Shown here piece after piece: positions 23,600 through 35,512 of a stretch of 64,000 nucleotides of DNA (its first letter is position 1; each line of letters opens with the position of its first letter). The stretch spans positions 17,666,089 through 17,730,088 of the forward strand of contig NC_065922.1 of assembly GCF_024586455.1 (NCBI RefSeq). The letters run 5' to 3'. This stretch comes from Bactrocera neohumeralis (Eukaryota > Arthropoda > Insecta > Diptera > Tephritidae). The notes below the pieces were generated by a model that was not told the DNA's origin, ran no database searches, and worked only from the letters and a program-made list of their open reading frames with translations. The position numbers and the translations under genes were made by a program.

Positions 23600-24260
23600 A
23601 GATTAATACGCTGTTTCTGGTATAGAATTCGCCAAAACAAAGAGAGTGGTGAATAGAAGACACAACTGGTATAAAATTAAAATACTGGTATATTCAGTTA
23701 TATCAATATAGTAGGATGTCTTAGTATTTTGTTGTATTAAAGAAAAGATAAAATTTAGTTAGTAGAAAAGTTGTTTTCATGTCTTAATGTCAACCCTATT
23801 CAATTCACCAAAACAAGGAGAGTGACAAATAGAACACACAAGTGGTATAAAACTAAAGTACTGGTATAAAAGTTTATTGTTTTTGAGAATAAAACGAACA
23901 ACTGGTATAAAACTAAAAAAACTGGTATAATCAATTATACAAATTTAATGGAATGCCTCAGTACTCAGTTGCATTAAATTCAACTGTAAGTTTTGCAGTT
24001 TTACATGCACATTTTTTGGAAAAAAAAAAATAAAAGCTAAAATTTATTGAGTAGAAAAGTTTTTACAATATCTTAATGTCAACTCTATAGAATTCTATAG
24101 AAACATAGAAACAAAGAAAATGGTAAATGGAACACACAACTGGGTTTAAACTAAAGTACTGGTATAAAACGAACAATTGGTATAAAACTAAAAACTGGTA
24201 TAATCAATTATACCAATTTATTGAGTTCTCCGTTGTATTAAATTCAACTGCATACATTTG
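23600..24260 (+). repeat. Tandem array with GGTATAAAACTAAA motif
   Basis: Three irregular units. Each has an ATTC..CAAAACAAGGAGAGTG-type head, ACACACAACTGGTATAAAA, then TAAAGTACTGGTATAA, and a tail with TCTTAATGTCAACTCTAT. ACTGGTATAAAACTAAA and close variants appear at 23,667, 23,842, 23,902 and 24,177. The unit heads lie at about 23,629, 23,806 and 24,095. No coding content. Confidence 0.65.
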
Positions 24261-25195
24261 TTGTTGCATTCACATGTAAATTTCTTAACAAAAGCGTAGA
24301 ACTTTTAAAATGTAGCGAGCTAAGATGTGGCCAGGGGCAGATCCAGAGTAGAATTTTCGGGAAGGAACTATATAATTTTGTACTTGCAACCCCAAGAGTT
24401 TTCTTCGCGGAATGTCATAATGGATATAAAGTATAACTTTTGACGGGGGGAGAGGATAGAAATAATCCCTCTAAAACACTTGTAATTTTTTACTAAATCA
24501 TTTGTTTAGTATCTTATTTCATTATGTTCTTAATTTGACTTTATCACTTGTCATCGATTGTAGTGCAGCCAGCAAACCCGTCAGGGCTAATCGATTCGCC
24601 AGGTCAACGCTCCATTTAGCTTTCAATCAACTTTAATCGCGAAACATTGCCAACGGCTATGCGATTGTGTGTCTGCGACTCGACCATTATAGAATTGATT
24701 TTATAGTTCATTTTGTTCTTTTATTAGCGACAATTGAATTTCACTGCTCACCTTCCAGCGAATCACCAAGCTGTCAACAAGTCAGACATTTGATAGCAAT
24801 TCTAAAAGAATGGCATTCTGATGCTATAAACACGAACACAACACATGTATGTATATGTATATGTGTATATATAGTATATAGTATATGTATAAACCGTTAA
24901 CCCTGAACAATAATTGTTGTTGGCATTTAATCTTTAGTGTTGCACGACGATTTTGCTGCGTGTAAATTTTATTCGTCTGGGAGTTGCAGAATTTCTTGCA
25001 ATAAAACGCTCATTTACTGTACATTGCAAATAAGTGCATTCATACATATGTATATACATATATGTGTATGTGTGTGTGTGCTTTCGAGTATAAATTAATA
25101 AGGCAATTGTTGCAGAGTGTTAAAATTTACACTTCCTTGTAGTAATTTCTTTTACCGTTTTGCAATTTGCCTCGACTGCTGAGTTTTCTGTCGCA
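24261..25195. other. No gene recognised
   Basis: AT-rich sequence with a TATATGTATATGTGTATATA patch near 24,848-24,890 and TATGTA/TG runs near 25,045-25,080. The 77-residue open frame at 24667-24900 shows no motif. Confidence 0.45.
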
Positions 25196-25852
25196 GGCAG
25201 TGTTGCCAGATTACATTTTTTTGGTTATACATAATTTTTTTGTTGATTGCGTGGAAAATTAAACAAAATATCTAAAATTTTTATTTTAAAATTGGCAATT
25301 TGCTTCAATTGTTGTGTTATGGGTTACTTGCGATGTTGCCAGATTATATTTATTTTTTATACTAGATAATTTTTTTTGCTAATTGGATAAGAAATCTGAA
25401 ATATCTGAAGGTTTGCATTAAATAAAAAAATATTTTTCTATTTTAAAAAATGCAAAAAATTTTCAGTGTTGCCAGATTATTATTTTTTTCTAATTTTTTT
25501 TTGCAGATTCCGTAGGAAATCAAAAAAGTATCTTGAATTTTTGTCTTAAATTTTCCAATTTGCTGCGCCTGTTGAACTTTTTGTTGCATGCGTTGTTGCC
25601 AGATTAGATTTTTTGATGTTAGAATATTTTTTTTACTGATTGCGTAAGAAATCCCAGCAATCTGAATGTTTGTATTAATTTTTTTCAAAACAATTTTTTT
25701 TTAAGTTGAAACAAAGCAAAAAAAAAAATAAAAAAATATCAAAATTTTAAAAAATTTATCTAAAATGTTTTGTTTCTTATGCTTTTTGAAAATCTCAAAG
25801 TAGTATAAAGTATTTCTTATTCCAGCAAAAAAAGATATCTGGCAACACTGTA
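25196..25852. repeat. GTTGCCAGATTA tandem array with hAT-like ends
   Basis: Four direct units of about 130 bp, each starting GTTGCCAGATTA (25,202; 25,335; 25,468; 25,595), in very AT-rich sequence. Each unit also carries a TGCGT..GAAATC-type middle. The block begins CAGTGTTGCCAGA (25,199) and ends with its exact inverse TCTGGCAACACTG (25,838-25,850). CAGTGTTGCCA termini are common in hAT elements; no 8-bp target duplication was seen. No transposase inside. Confidence 0.6.
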
Positions 25853-27589
25853 CCCGTACAAATATGCTCATTCCCTGTGTCCATCAGTTGCTTTCAACAT
25901 AATGAATTGTTGCAATTAATGGTTTATCGTTGTTGCAATGCGGTGGCATGTTGGCAGTAATTCATTGATTTCACTCAGTTGCTTGTTGATTATACCATAT
26001 ACTATACACCTATGTATGTACATACATATATTTTTCGCTGTTGTTGCATGCTGATAGTTCCTCTCGGAGTTGTCTTTGTTTTTGTTGCACAGCTATTGCT
26101 ATTTAAGGTGGTCGCTGTGTCCGTCTGCTGTTGCAACTGCGGTGCTCATTAATGACTTATATACCAGCATGTGTCGTCAGTGTCACAAGTGTTGTTGGTT
26201 GCAAGAACCCAAGGGAGTAATATCTGTGGACAAATATGTACATACATATATAGCTACTTAGTAGACCCTGTAGGAAAATTGTCACAGTGAGGATAGAGTT
26301 TTGACATGCAGTGCAGTTTAAGAGAAATCAATGTTATGTCTGAACATTTTCTTCGATCCTTATTATGCTCAAGAGAAAAAAAAAATAATTGCTCGTCTTT
26401 AAACTCCAAAAACAAAGTTCAACAAGTTTTTGGAGGTTATAATAAGTTCGAGATAATTTTACGAGATATTTTTTTCTTGTTTTGCCATAGATCGTTCCAT
26501 ATTTCGTTGATAACTAAGTCACATTCTATTTGAAAGAGATCTCAGGTTTGATATATTGATGTAAGGAAAGTCCTCTTGGTTCCAAATAACCTAAACAACA
26601 ATATACCAGTTTTGTTTTAGGAGGTTCTTAAGCCTTCTAGTAGTTGGATTATAAACTGACGTGCTCGAATTTTGTACAACCGTTGTTTATTCTAACAGTA
26701 TTGTTGTTATTTTTTAATGGTAAAAAAATTGAAACAATAAAATCTCTGCCAAATGGAAGCACCTCGCTCATAACACTTAAACCTCACTCACTGCATTTTT
26801 TCATCTTTTCTCCTTCCTCTTTGTATTCATCAATGTTCTCACTGGGATTCCCCAGTGTCGCATAGTGTGCAATTTTCGCTTAATATGATTAACTTTCAAT
26901 TGACAGGAAATATTCGCCAAGGGTGAATTATCGTCCAGTCTCTGCAGATAGTATTGTGTACACGAAGCTCAACTTGACTAAATAATTGACTGCGCTCACT
27001 TGGGAGTCTTTAAGCTGAAATACAGCAGTGTCGCGAGCTTCGAGGTTTTATATACTATATATGTATGTATAGTATATATATGCTGCTTACAAATTTACTA
27101 GCGCATACTTGTATACGAGTACTATGGAATTAATTTTTCGTTTGCTTTAAGTTGATTTAAAATGGAAGAATGCAGTTTATTTTCGTTTTCGTTTCATTTG
27201 TAGGTTCAGGAAGCCTGAACAAAATTATAGTGATAATAAAATAGTCCCGTTTTGTACGGTTTCACAAGTTTAGGAACCGTTCAAATAAGGCTATGGATAT
27301 GGAACTAATTCAGCGCTGTTCGAAAAAATCGGTTAATAATCAATTCGACCACGCTTATAACTTAATTTTTAATCACATCAATTAATTAGATTTTTAATCA
27401 TAATTAATTAGAAAGATAAGGAACAACTTATGAATCCTAGAAATATGAAAATAATTTTTCAAATTATATTTCAACTCGATTTACAGCTTTTCCTGTCCAA
27501 AAAATAGTTTTGTAAAGATTTACCGAGGCATATAGAACATTGAAATATGTTTCTTAATAAAACTACGATTTTTGATATGTCTTGATGTC
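25853..27589. other. No gene recognised
   Basis: Unique-looking, AT-rich sequence. TATGTA repeats occur at 26,013-26,032, 26,233-26,252 and 27,049-27,080. Open frames here are short and without motifs. Confidence 0.45.
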
Positions 27590-27720
27590 AGATAAATACA
27601 ATTCTTCAAAACCAGGAGATTGGTGAAAAGAACATATGTACAACTAGTATAAATATGAAAGGCTGGTATAATCAGTAAAATAATTTCATGGGATGTCTAA
27701 GTACTCTAAGTATCAACAAA
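27590..27720 (+). repeat. Isolated unit of the GGTATAA repeat
   Basis: Single diverged unit of the 23.6-24.3 kb array: ATTCTTCAAAACCAGGAGAT, then CAACTAGTATAAATATGAAA and CTGGTATAATCAG, followed by GGGATGTCTAAGTACTC as at 23,713 and 23,952. Confidence 0.55.
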
Positions 27721-27737
27721 GTAAATAAATATTAAGG

Positions 27738-28930
27738 TATGACCGAACATTTCATACTCTGATTATCCGGCTGTGGGCCGATTTAGAACATTTTCTCACT
27801 GTGACTTAGGAATGTGGGGAGAATGTCACGAACTAAATTAAGTCGAAATCGGTCGGGCAAGTCCCGAGGTATGTGATTTAACGTAAAAGTGGACGGCGTT
27901 ACGCCTATGGTCCAATCGTTCTCTCATACCACCTTTGGGGGTAAAATTTAATGTCTCTGGCGTATTTATTTATTGATTGATTGCGCTTTTACTAATTTTT
28001 AACAGTACCGTGGGGAGTGAGCTTCAGTGAGTTCTCAGTTGTTCGCCCATTAGTGCCGCTTATTACTGTGATTTCCTGTGCCAAGTTAAACTTTTATATC
28101 TTAATTTATTGCTAAGTTATGGCACTTTATAGGATTTCGGCTAATGGCGTTTTGAGGGTGTGGTAGTGGTCCGATTACGCCCAGCTACGAACTCGTATTT
28201 TTTTGTTTTACTAACGAACGCGCATACCAAGTATCATCAAGTATCTAAATTTTTACACAAGTTCCAGCTTGCGCTGACATGTGGACAGATTGACAGAGAG
28301 GCACTCGGCTTTTAACTCGTTTCGTCATCCTGATCATTTATATAATGGGTTGTCAAAAAAGTCTTGCGGTATTTTTTATTGAATTTTTTTTTTATTGAAA
28401 ATGAAATGAATTTTTGATGACTAATGCCCAGCTCTTGACCGATGCTACGACTGCTACTATGCCGATCTCTTTCGACCAATTCAGCGATTTTATCGCAATT
28501 TTCGACGACAGGCCTTCCGGAGCGTGGCGCATCTTCGACCACCTCTACACCAGAACGAAAACGTTGAAACCATCGTTGTGCGGTGGAAATGGAAACTGTA
28601 TAGGGCCCATAAACTGCACAAATTTTATTGGCGGCTTGAGATGCATTTTTGCCTTTATCGTAGTAGTACTGTAAGATATGCCGTATTTTTTCTTTATTTT
28701 GCTCCATGTTTGCGACGCTATAACTCACGAACGACTTAAAAGAAACGACAATCAATCAAACACGTGTTACCGCGTGAAATGAGCTTTCCAAAAAGGTATA
28801 GCTTTCAGCGCCAACTAGCGAAAATACCGCAAGACTTTTTTGACAACCTAATATATAACCTATTAGAATCTCGCTTACAAAACTATAGCACGCTTTAGCA
28901 ACATGTTGCATGAGTATAAAAATGATTGTC
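27738..28930. mobile_element. TIR repeat element hosting a nested mariner
   Basis: The left end has GACCGAACATTTCATACTCT (about 27,741) and the right end GCATGAGTATAAAAATG (about 28,909-28,925), inverted versions of a terminus also seen at 60,370-60,395 (GAGAGTATAAAATGTTCGGT). Inside is non-coding sequence with AAGTATCATCAAGTATCTAA and TTTTAACTCGTTTCGTCATC. The mariner at 28,345-28,853 sits within its right arm. Element class unknown; it is a common dispersed repeat style in flies. Confidence 0.5.
28345..28853 (-). mobile_element. Internally deleted mariner, copy 1
   Basis: About 510 bp with inverted ends: GGTTGTCAAAAAAGTCTTGC on the left (28,349-28,368) and its inverse ending at 28,847. The minus-strand open frame (28312-28755) encodes the N-terminal helix-turn-helix half: MEQNKEKIRHILQYYYDKGK at the start, then KICAVYGPYTVSISTAQRWF and SGVEVVEDAPRSGRP, SSRSIGQELGISHQKF. 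The frame then jumps straight to the 3' terminal region, so the whole catalytic half is missing. The start Met at 28,707 follows a plausible 5' leader. The copy at 41,204 carries the same deletion. It could encode only a DNA-binding fragment. Confidence 0.85.
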
Positions 28931-29234
28931 ATTTCCTCATTTCTTCTTCTACCCAAACAAATAAAATAGGGCGTGCAATATCTCTTCATTCTGTTTCAGC
29001 AATTCAACCTATTGTGTAGAATTATAAGTAGTCTAACAAGAACTATTTATAAATTATATAAGTGACATGCGTATCTGCCTAATTACTTTTTCTAGGATAT
29101 GCCAATAAAGCGATGAGTTCGGCAAGAATTTCAGAACTTGACACATGATGGGTCGAGGTCACAAAAAGAGAATGTCAAAACTCGAAATCTGAAGGATTTT
29201 TGGCAAAAGACTCCAGGCCCTTCAAGTAAAAATG
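28931..29234. other. No gene recognised
   Basis: Short AT-rich stretch, no features seen. Confidence 0.4.
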
Positions 29235-29570
29235 TATAAATAATCTGCGAGACGAGTTGTATTGATTTAGCCAAGTCTGTTTGTATGTCTGTACATACGC
29301 AAACTAGTCCCTGAGATATCAGTTTGAAATTTTGTACACGCTCTTTTCTCTCCAAGAAACATTTCATTCACAGCAACCGCCGACACCAACCACTATACGA
29401 TATTACTGTCATACAAGCTGACTGATAAGAAAATAGTCGTTGTATGGGGGCCTTTTTGTTATGTGAGAATACGAAATTTGGCACAGAGTATTGTCCAAGG
29501 TAACACTATATACCATATAGCTGTCTTCAAATTGACCAGTCATAAACAAGATAAAGATCTTTTTATACCT
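29235..29570 (-). repeat. Diverged copy of the CAGGGTA-type repeat
   Basis: Blocks TTGATTTAGCCAAGTCTGTTTGTATGTCTG, GCAAACTAGTCCCTGAG and CGCTCTTTTCTCTCCAAGAA follow the order of the unique arm at 13,990-14,110. The terminal palindrome is absent. Confidence 0.55.
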
Positions 29571-29604
29571 TTTACGCCATAAGGAATTATCATATGAAAG
29601 GTAT

Positions 29605-30040
29605 TATAAAGGGTGATCCATTTCCATTTATTAGTAAAAAAACAAAAAAATTTGGAGGAAGTGATTCTACTACTATTTTGTAAAGAAAATACACAGAAAC
29701 TTCAAATTTAGTGAGGAATGTTTCTTATTATACGAAAGAACATTATTTCTCATTTATGTTTAGATTAGCTCTTTCAAACGTTGGTAACGTCTCAGTTGGT
29801 CCATCCGTTAAGTCCAATTTTCGATGACTCGTTCGAGCATTTCGACTGGTAAGTGGCGAATGACACGCGTGATGTTTTGCTTCAAGGACCAAATCGAAGC
29901 TGGAATGTCCGCATAGACCATTGAGCCAGAAATGGGCCTCATCGTTGAACAAAATGTGGCTCGAAAACGTCGGATCTTCTTGGATCTTTTTAAGACTCCA
30001 CAGAAACACTGAAGAAAAATAACATGATAGCTTGACACGA
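29605..30040 (-). mobile_element. Mariner-like transposase remnant with internal deletion
   Basis: Minus-strand remnant of the same broad transposase group as 46,866-47,709 and 49,700-50,385. It reads EDPTFSSHILFNDEAHFWLNG, with the first catalytic D in the NDEAHFW motif, then jumps to a C-terminal block YADIPASIWSLKQNITRVIR and LPVEMLERVIENWT in another frame. About half the protein, including the QQDGA region, has been deleted. The element end at 29,607 reads AGGGTGATCCATTT. Confidence 0.7.
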
Positions 30041-32299
30041 CTTCCGCATGATCTGACAGAAAAAGGCCATTGAAAAAAGTACTTCTGCTTGGGTCACCCG
30101 TTAGCTTCTGTGCAGCCCAAGTTTACGGGTTTTCTGTTTTCAAGTCATTGCATTCCTTGTTGCAAATTTGTTAATTTTCAGACTAGTACATTTTCAGCCC
30201 GAAATAATAGGTTTTCTGACTAGTTCCATTGTAGTTATTATTTTCTAAAATTTCCAAATAAGCATTCCTAACCCAAAAGTACCAATTGACTTCAATTTCC
30301 GCGCTCAATAAATTTACTAAAAATATTTCTCCGTACCCATGTAATATTTATTGTCATAGCAAGAATTTTCCACCTGAGCGCAGCTGGCAATTAAATGCCG
30401 AGCAACGAAATGCGGCCAGCAATGGAACGCAGCGCCACGTAATTTGCATATTTATACTTATAATTAATGCATAACTGTAATTGTTAAACAACTTAAGTGC
30501 CGTTATTCGACATTTGCAGAGCATAAGCTCACGGCAAACTAATCAATAAGCAGCAAATGCGAGTGTAAAGCAGGCGAACGGTGAAAATATGCAACAACTG
30601 GTGGAAGGTAAATGTTTAAACACAATGAATATTTTAACTGCAAGTTGACAACAATGAATAACAGAGTGCTGTGAACTGTAAACGGATTAATTAAGTGAGT
30701 TTAGTGTAAGTTTTCGAATTAAGCGAAATCAACAGAGCAACTTATTGACAAACGCACTTTATTTACTGAAGCAGTTGTGGGTGTGTTTAAGCACTTGGCA
30801 CTTGGTTGTGTGTGTGTTTTTAAATACCTATAAGAACTAGCTACCTATGTATGTATGTACATGTGTGTGTGTGTTCGTGGTTGTGTTGGTGGTTGTGCGA
30901 ATGTTCGTTGAGCTTAGCTAAATAGCAAGAAAATTAATTTTAAGCACTAAAACGCTCAACACTTTGGCAAATAAATGGCATTCTACATTGTTTATGCACG
31001 CCATAACTGCGCCACACACACATATGTATACTATACATGCACACATACATGTGCATACTTTCCTTTTGGTTATTTAATGCCACAGAATGTGTAATGCCTG
31101 CGCCATCGCTTATTTTCACTTCACGCCGTAATAGCTTTAATGAATTGAGTGCTGCACGTAACGGTGTCTGCATGTATATGCTTGTTAGAATAAATTTCGA
31201 AATTTAGACAATCTATTTATGCAATTTATTTTGTAAAACAATATCATTGCCAGTGTTTGCACGCACACACACAAACACAGACACAAGCACAAGCAAACAC
31301 CTTGCCACTTCTTTGCTTGCTTGTTGTTGTTGGCAACAATTTCTTCAAAGCACTGCGGACAAGTGACGAGCTATGCAACTGATAGTGTTGATTGTCCAGC
31401 TGACCAGCAGAATTTAAATTGAAAGCTCATTTTTTGCCTGCAACAAACTGCAAATAAGTCGCACTGCCGCTGCCACTGTACACACATACATATGTATATA
31501 CATATATAAATATCACGTATGTGCGTGCTAGTGCTTTTGTGTATTTAAGCTCGTTTGCGGCTTTGTGCTATCTGAGCTGACTTTAGCTGCTTGAATGCTT
31601 CGTTGCATGGCCAAGACAACAATCAACCAGCTGACCAAGCGCAAACAACACACCAAATTATTTAGGTGTGTAAATATGCATGTGTGTGTGTGTGCATACT
31701 CTCTTCTCTTCAATGCACAAATATTTATTTCCGTATATAAGCTGCTGTTTGTGCGCCCGTATCCTTACTCAAGTCCACTGTCCGCCACTGTACTCGTAGA
31801 CACGCTCGGTTTATTTATTGTTCGGGCTCGCACTTCACTTAGCTATAAACTTGTCAACGCTTGGTAAAAATGTGCAGCAAAATAACATACATGTATATAA
31901 ATATATATATTATAGTGTATATATGCATGTGTGTAACAAAATATTTATATAAATTGTCTTCTTCTTGATATATGTACATATATTAGGTCACATGCTCTGC
32001 AGCCCTGTGACTCCCTTGTGCTAATCTATATTGCTGGTAAAGTGAGAATAGAGAATATTTTGGAGTTCTGGTCATATGAGCACTTAAAGACATACTATCT
32101 GCTTCAACATATAGGGTGTACTGTGCGGAGTCTGCTCTGTTAACTCGTCAAATTATATTTTCTTTAACTCATTATTCTCCACAATTCATTATTCCTGAGG
32201 CTTGGCATAAGATTTTGCTCTCTTTGTGAGAGACTTTTTGTTAAACGTAGAATTCCAATAATTTTACGGTCTCTCCGAACGCTTAAGGTATATTCTTAG
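30041..32299. other. No gene recognised
   Basis: Largely unique-looking sequence with TG/CA and TATGTA microsatellites near 30,806-30,880, 31,015-31,050, 31,262-31,300, 31,485-31,510 and 31,890-31,930. No element or exon identified. Confidence 0.45.
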
Positions 32300-32725
32300 A
32301 AGCTTTTTTGTGTCAGAAATGTTCTCGAATGGATTTTTCTGAAGTGATAGCGTTGAGATTTGGATTTAGCTCGGGTTGTTGTTTCCTTTTCAATGGGGGC
32401 GATTTTTACGTTGCGGGTTCCAAACCCAATGCACAATTCTGTGGAGGGATGGTTCGCCTTCTTACTTTAGCTCGCCTTCAAAAGGATGTTCTACCCAGAG
32501 GATACTTGATCTAAGACCGGAAGTCGTGAGCTTCTTGAGCCATACGTAAAATAATAGTTCCTGGCCACTCCCAAGTGAATGGCGCTCAGAGAACTTTCTT
32601 CACTTGCATGAACTTCTATACATGACGCCATCCTCCGAACAGCGAAGAGAAAGAATCCATGGAGGGCTGTTGTAAATTTGGCTATAACCGTGTAAACAGA
32701 AGAAGGGGTAGAGGAAGATGAGAAT
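32300..32725 (-). mobile_element. RTE-like LINE 5' region fragment
   Basis: On the minus strand the 32,640-to-32,440 part matches 44,935-to-44,755, the 5' part of the LINE at 43.2-44.9 kb (shared CATGAGCTGCTTGAGCCATA-like and AGAGAA.TTTC.T.ACTTGC.TGAACTTCTA blocks). Here the sequence continues past the TTGTGCATTGGGTTTGGAA point into the leader absent from that copy. The 32,660-32,720 part instead resembles a 3' end in plus orientation (GGCTGTTGTAAATTTGGCTATAACCG, then GAAGAAGG), as at 62,165-62,230. Confidence 0.6.
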
Positions 32726-32829
32726 CCACCAACGAGTGGACGCCCATACTAATCTGTAAATATTTTGTTCTAGGCTGAGCTTTCTGCTGAAAAATAATCA
32801 AATGATTACAATGTGATCAAATTTGACAC

Positions 32830-33100
32830 GGATTCACCAAAAAAAATTCACGAAAAAATCGAATGTAAATCTTTATTATGGCTTTTAAAATTTGCTCCTC
32901 AGCCAATAAAGCATGTCAACGCTTAATCCAATTTTTCATACTTTTGTTAGAATCCTCGACTTGGATGGTCTTCAGTACCTGTCTTCAATGGACTTATAGA
33001 GCGCTTCTCGAAGCGGATTTTCAGTTTCTAAAAGAGAAAAAGGCACAGGGAGCTAAATCTGGCGAATACGGTGGCTGAACTTTTACTCTCTTTTCGTGAT
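32830..33100 (-). mobile_element. Mariner C-terminal fragment
   Basis: The minus-strand text reads PYSPDLAPCAFFLF (33,040-33,085), then NWIKR (32,920-32,935), and ends in a terminal block with TCAAATTTGACACGGA (32,818-32,833). The catalytic D within SPD is kept, but stops and the missing N-terminus make it a relic. Confidence 0.65.
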
Positions 33101-33299
33101 TAGCCAAAGGGTGGTAACAATCGTGCCAAAATGTCTTATCATTATGAAAAGTTCATGCATTTTCTGGTTCATGATAAGAGACTGCTTCACGTAGACACAT
33201 CAAACGATGATCATTATCAAGCTTGATGATCAGTATGAATGTGCTGGAGCTTTTAAGATGTTTTTATCTTCTCTTTTTTGTTGTTGTATCGATTTGATT

Positions 33300-33440
33300 T
33301 TACTATTTAAAAATGCCAACGAGGTCGAAACTTCAAATGTAGTGGCCTTCCACTTTTTCGATACCATTTTGGGTCTTTCTGTTCAAAATAGGCCCCAGCT
33401 TCGAAAGATTCTTTTCAATATCCATTGATATGAAGTCTGT
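33300..33440 (-). mobile_element. Second mariner C-terminal relic
   Basis: On the minus strand, ERPKMVSKKWKATTFEV follows the C-terminal pattern of the 4.1 kb mariner (QKDPKWYRKGIEKLE style). The plus-strand text TCAAAATAGGCCCCAGCTTCG parallels 4,433-4,453. Very short. Confidence 0.4.
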
Positions 33441-35035
33441 GGTCAAAAAACACTCGCTGGGTAACAGATCTAGAGACCAATTTCATCCACATTGATGGAT
33501 TAACGGGCTCAATTATTTCAATTTATTTATCTTTTCCATTTGTGGTGTCTTAAACCGGTGTTTAGTGAGCTTTTATTGTCCTAAAAAAATCTTTGGAGTA
33601 TCATCTCGATCAATCTCATTTTGGAGTCAGTCAAACTCATTTTGTGGAATTTTTAATGCATCCTCTCGTAATAAGTCTTTTGCAGAGCCACTGGTTTTAT
33701 CGACCTGGTTGCTCATAGGACCTGTATGGAATTTGGGATGCCACTTATAAGTCTCGATTGGACTGTTTTGGTATTAACATTTTTCTTTACCAAAAAATAC
33801 ATGATATTGCTTTTCTCAAGTTTCTTCAGAAGACTAAAACATATGGCTTTAGAATCATCACGAACCAATTGTCCTACAGTTACGAATACAGAGACGTGTC
33901 TTTAGAAGTATATGTATGTCTGACTACAAAACATACGGATTCAATTCATGTAATATCTTTGATACGAATATGAGTTTTCTTACCTTTCTGATATGGGGAA
34001 TCCTTTACAGTCTATTTAGAAAAACAATATCCAATAGGGCTCAGGGAAACTAATTGGTGGTAAGATCTGAGAAACAGTGATGATATGTCTTGAATTCTTT
34101 ATATCGCAATGAAGTTTGGGCATGTAAAAGTTAATAGTTTTACATAAATATACCCTAATTTATGTTCAGAATTTGTCACGACCGTCTTAATACAGACCCA
34201 AGGGATGGATTCCAACGATTTAGACGCTGGATAGTCAAAGAGTTTATGCAACTTCATATAACAGCTTGATCTGATTCTTAATCCACTCTGCAGCTCTATC
34301 CAAAACTAACCGGTAAACCAGTTAGTTAGTTGAATCCTAGCGAATCACCCTTTAAATAAGTTACAAAACTATAAATAGCTACGATGATACGCTTATGAAT
34401 ATGTGAGTATATTTGTTACACATTTCGCACATATTTACATACATAAATATGTATGGTACGAATGTATAGTATGTACAATGTTATATATTTAGACGTTCTA
34501 CTGCGTTGAGATTTAATTAAGCAAACGGAAATATTTTGTCACCAGCGCTAAAGTAAATATAAATCAACTCACATGTCCCATATACATACATATGTATACG
34601 TGCATTGTACATACATATGTATATATCTCCTAAGCATATGCAATTGAAATAGTTAGCTCGTCGCGCCGTTAGTCATATAGTAAAGTCCCTACCTCTAGCA
34701 ATTGCTCTACATCAGCTTCGTGTGGCGACTACTGTCTGTTGTTCATCGTCTGTTTTGTTGATTTTGTAATGTCTCACACAAAATGCCGTTACTGCAACGC
34801 TATCACTTCAAAACGTTCCCAACAACAGTTTGCTGGAATGATGGTAGCAAATATATTCTTCTTTTACAGGCGGTAATAGCAAGTTGCTAGGTTAGGATGG
34901 ATCGTTTAACACTTTTATTGGCAGTTAAAGTGAAATCGAGTATTTCTGGGTCAAAAGCGTCATTTACAAAGTACACCGAAATGCTTATCATTTGTTTGAG
35001 AAGATGAGGGCGCCAGTCGTTCTTCCTTTTCGCTG
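33441..35035. other. No gene recognised
   Basis: AT-rich sequence with TATGTA-type repeats at 34,435-34,475 and 34,580-34,625. Nothing nameable. Confidence 0.45.
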
Positions 35036-35039
35036 TTTG

Positions 35040-35512
35040 CCGTCAATTGGACATTCCAAGCGAAGCCAGGTCCTTCTCCACCTGATTTTTCCAGCGGAGT
35101 GGAGGTGTTCCATTGGTGGGTACTGCATTGAATACTCTCAGAGCTGAAGAGTTTTCATCCATTCGACAGACATGACTTAGCCAGAGTAGTCGCTGCCTCT
35201 TGATTCGATGAAATATTTCAATGTCGTCGTATATCTCGTATAACTCATCTTTCCATCGACTGCGGTATTCGCCGTTGCCAATGCGCAAAGACCATAAATC
35301 TTCCGACTCATCACATGATGTCATTGTCCATGGTTCCGCATCAAATAGTAGGATGGGGATGATGAGTGACCTGTAGAATTTGGTTTTTGTTCGTCGAGAG
35401 AGGACCTTACTTTTCAATTGCCTACTCAGTCCGAAATAGCACTGTTGGCAAGAGTTATTCTGCGTTGGATTTCAACGCTGACAATGTTGTTGGTGTTAAT
35501 ACTGGTTCCAAG
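35040..35512 (-). mobile_element. RTE-like LINE, C-terminal fragment
   Basis: Minus-strand C-terminal third of the same non-LTR family as 12.5 and 43.2 kb. It reads LGTSINTNNIVSVEIQRRIT (35,455-35,512), KVLSRRTKTKFYRSLIIPIL (35,360-35,415), ELYEIYDDIEIFHRIKRQRL, WLSHVCRMDENSSALRVFNA, and ends PPLRWKNQVEKDLASLGMSN at 35,043. Similarity stops sharply at 35,512, where unrelated sequence begins. Only a few lesions are present, so it is among the youngest-looking LINE pieces in the window, but it is truncated at its 5' side. Confidence 0.8.

Noticed and set aside
25196..25852. CRISPR-like array
   Set aside because: Regular spacing but the shared core is only 7-12 bases, the organism is a fly, and units are 130 bp of AT-rich DNA.
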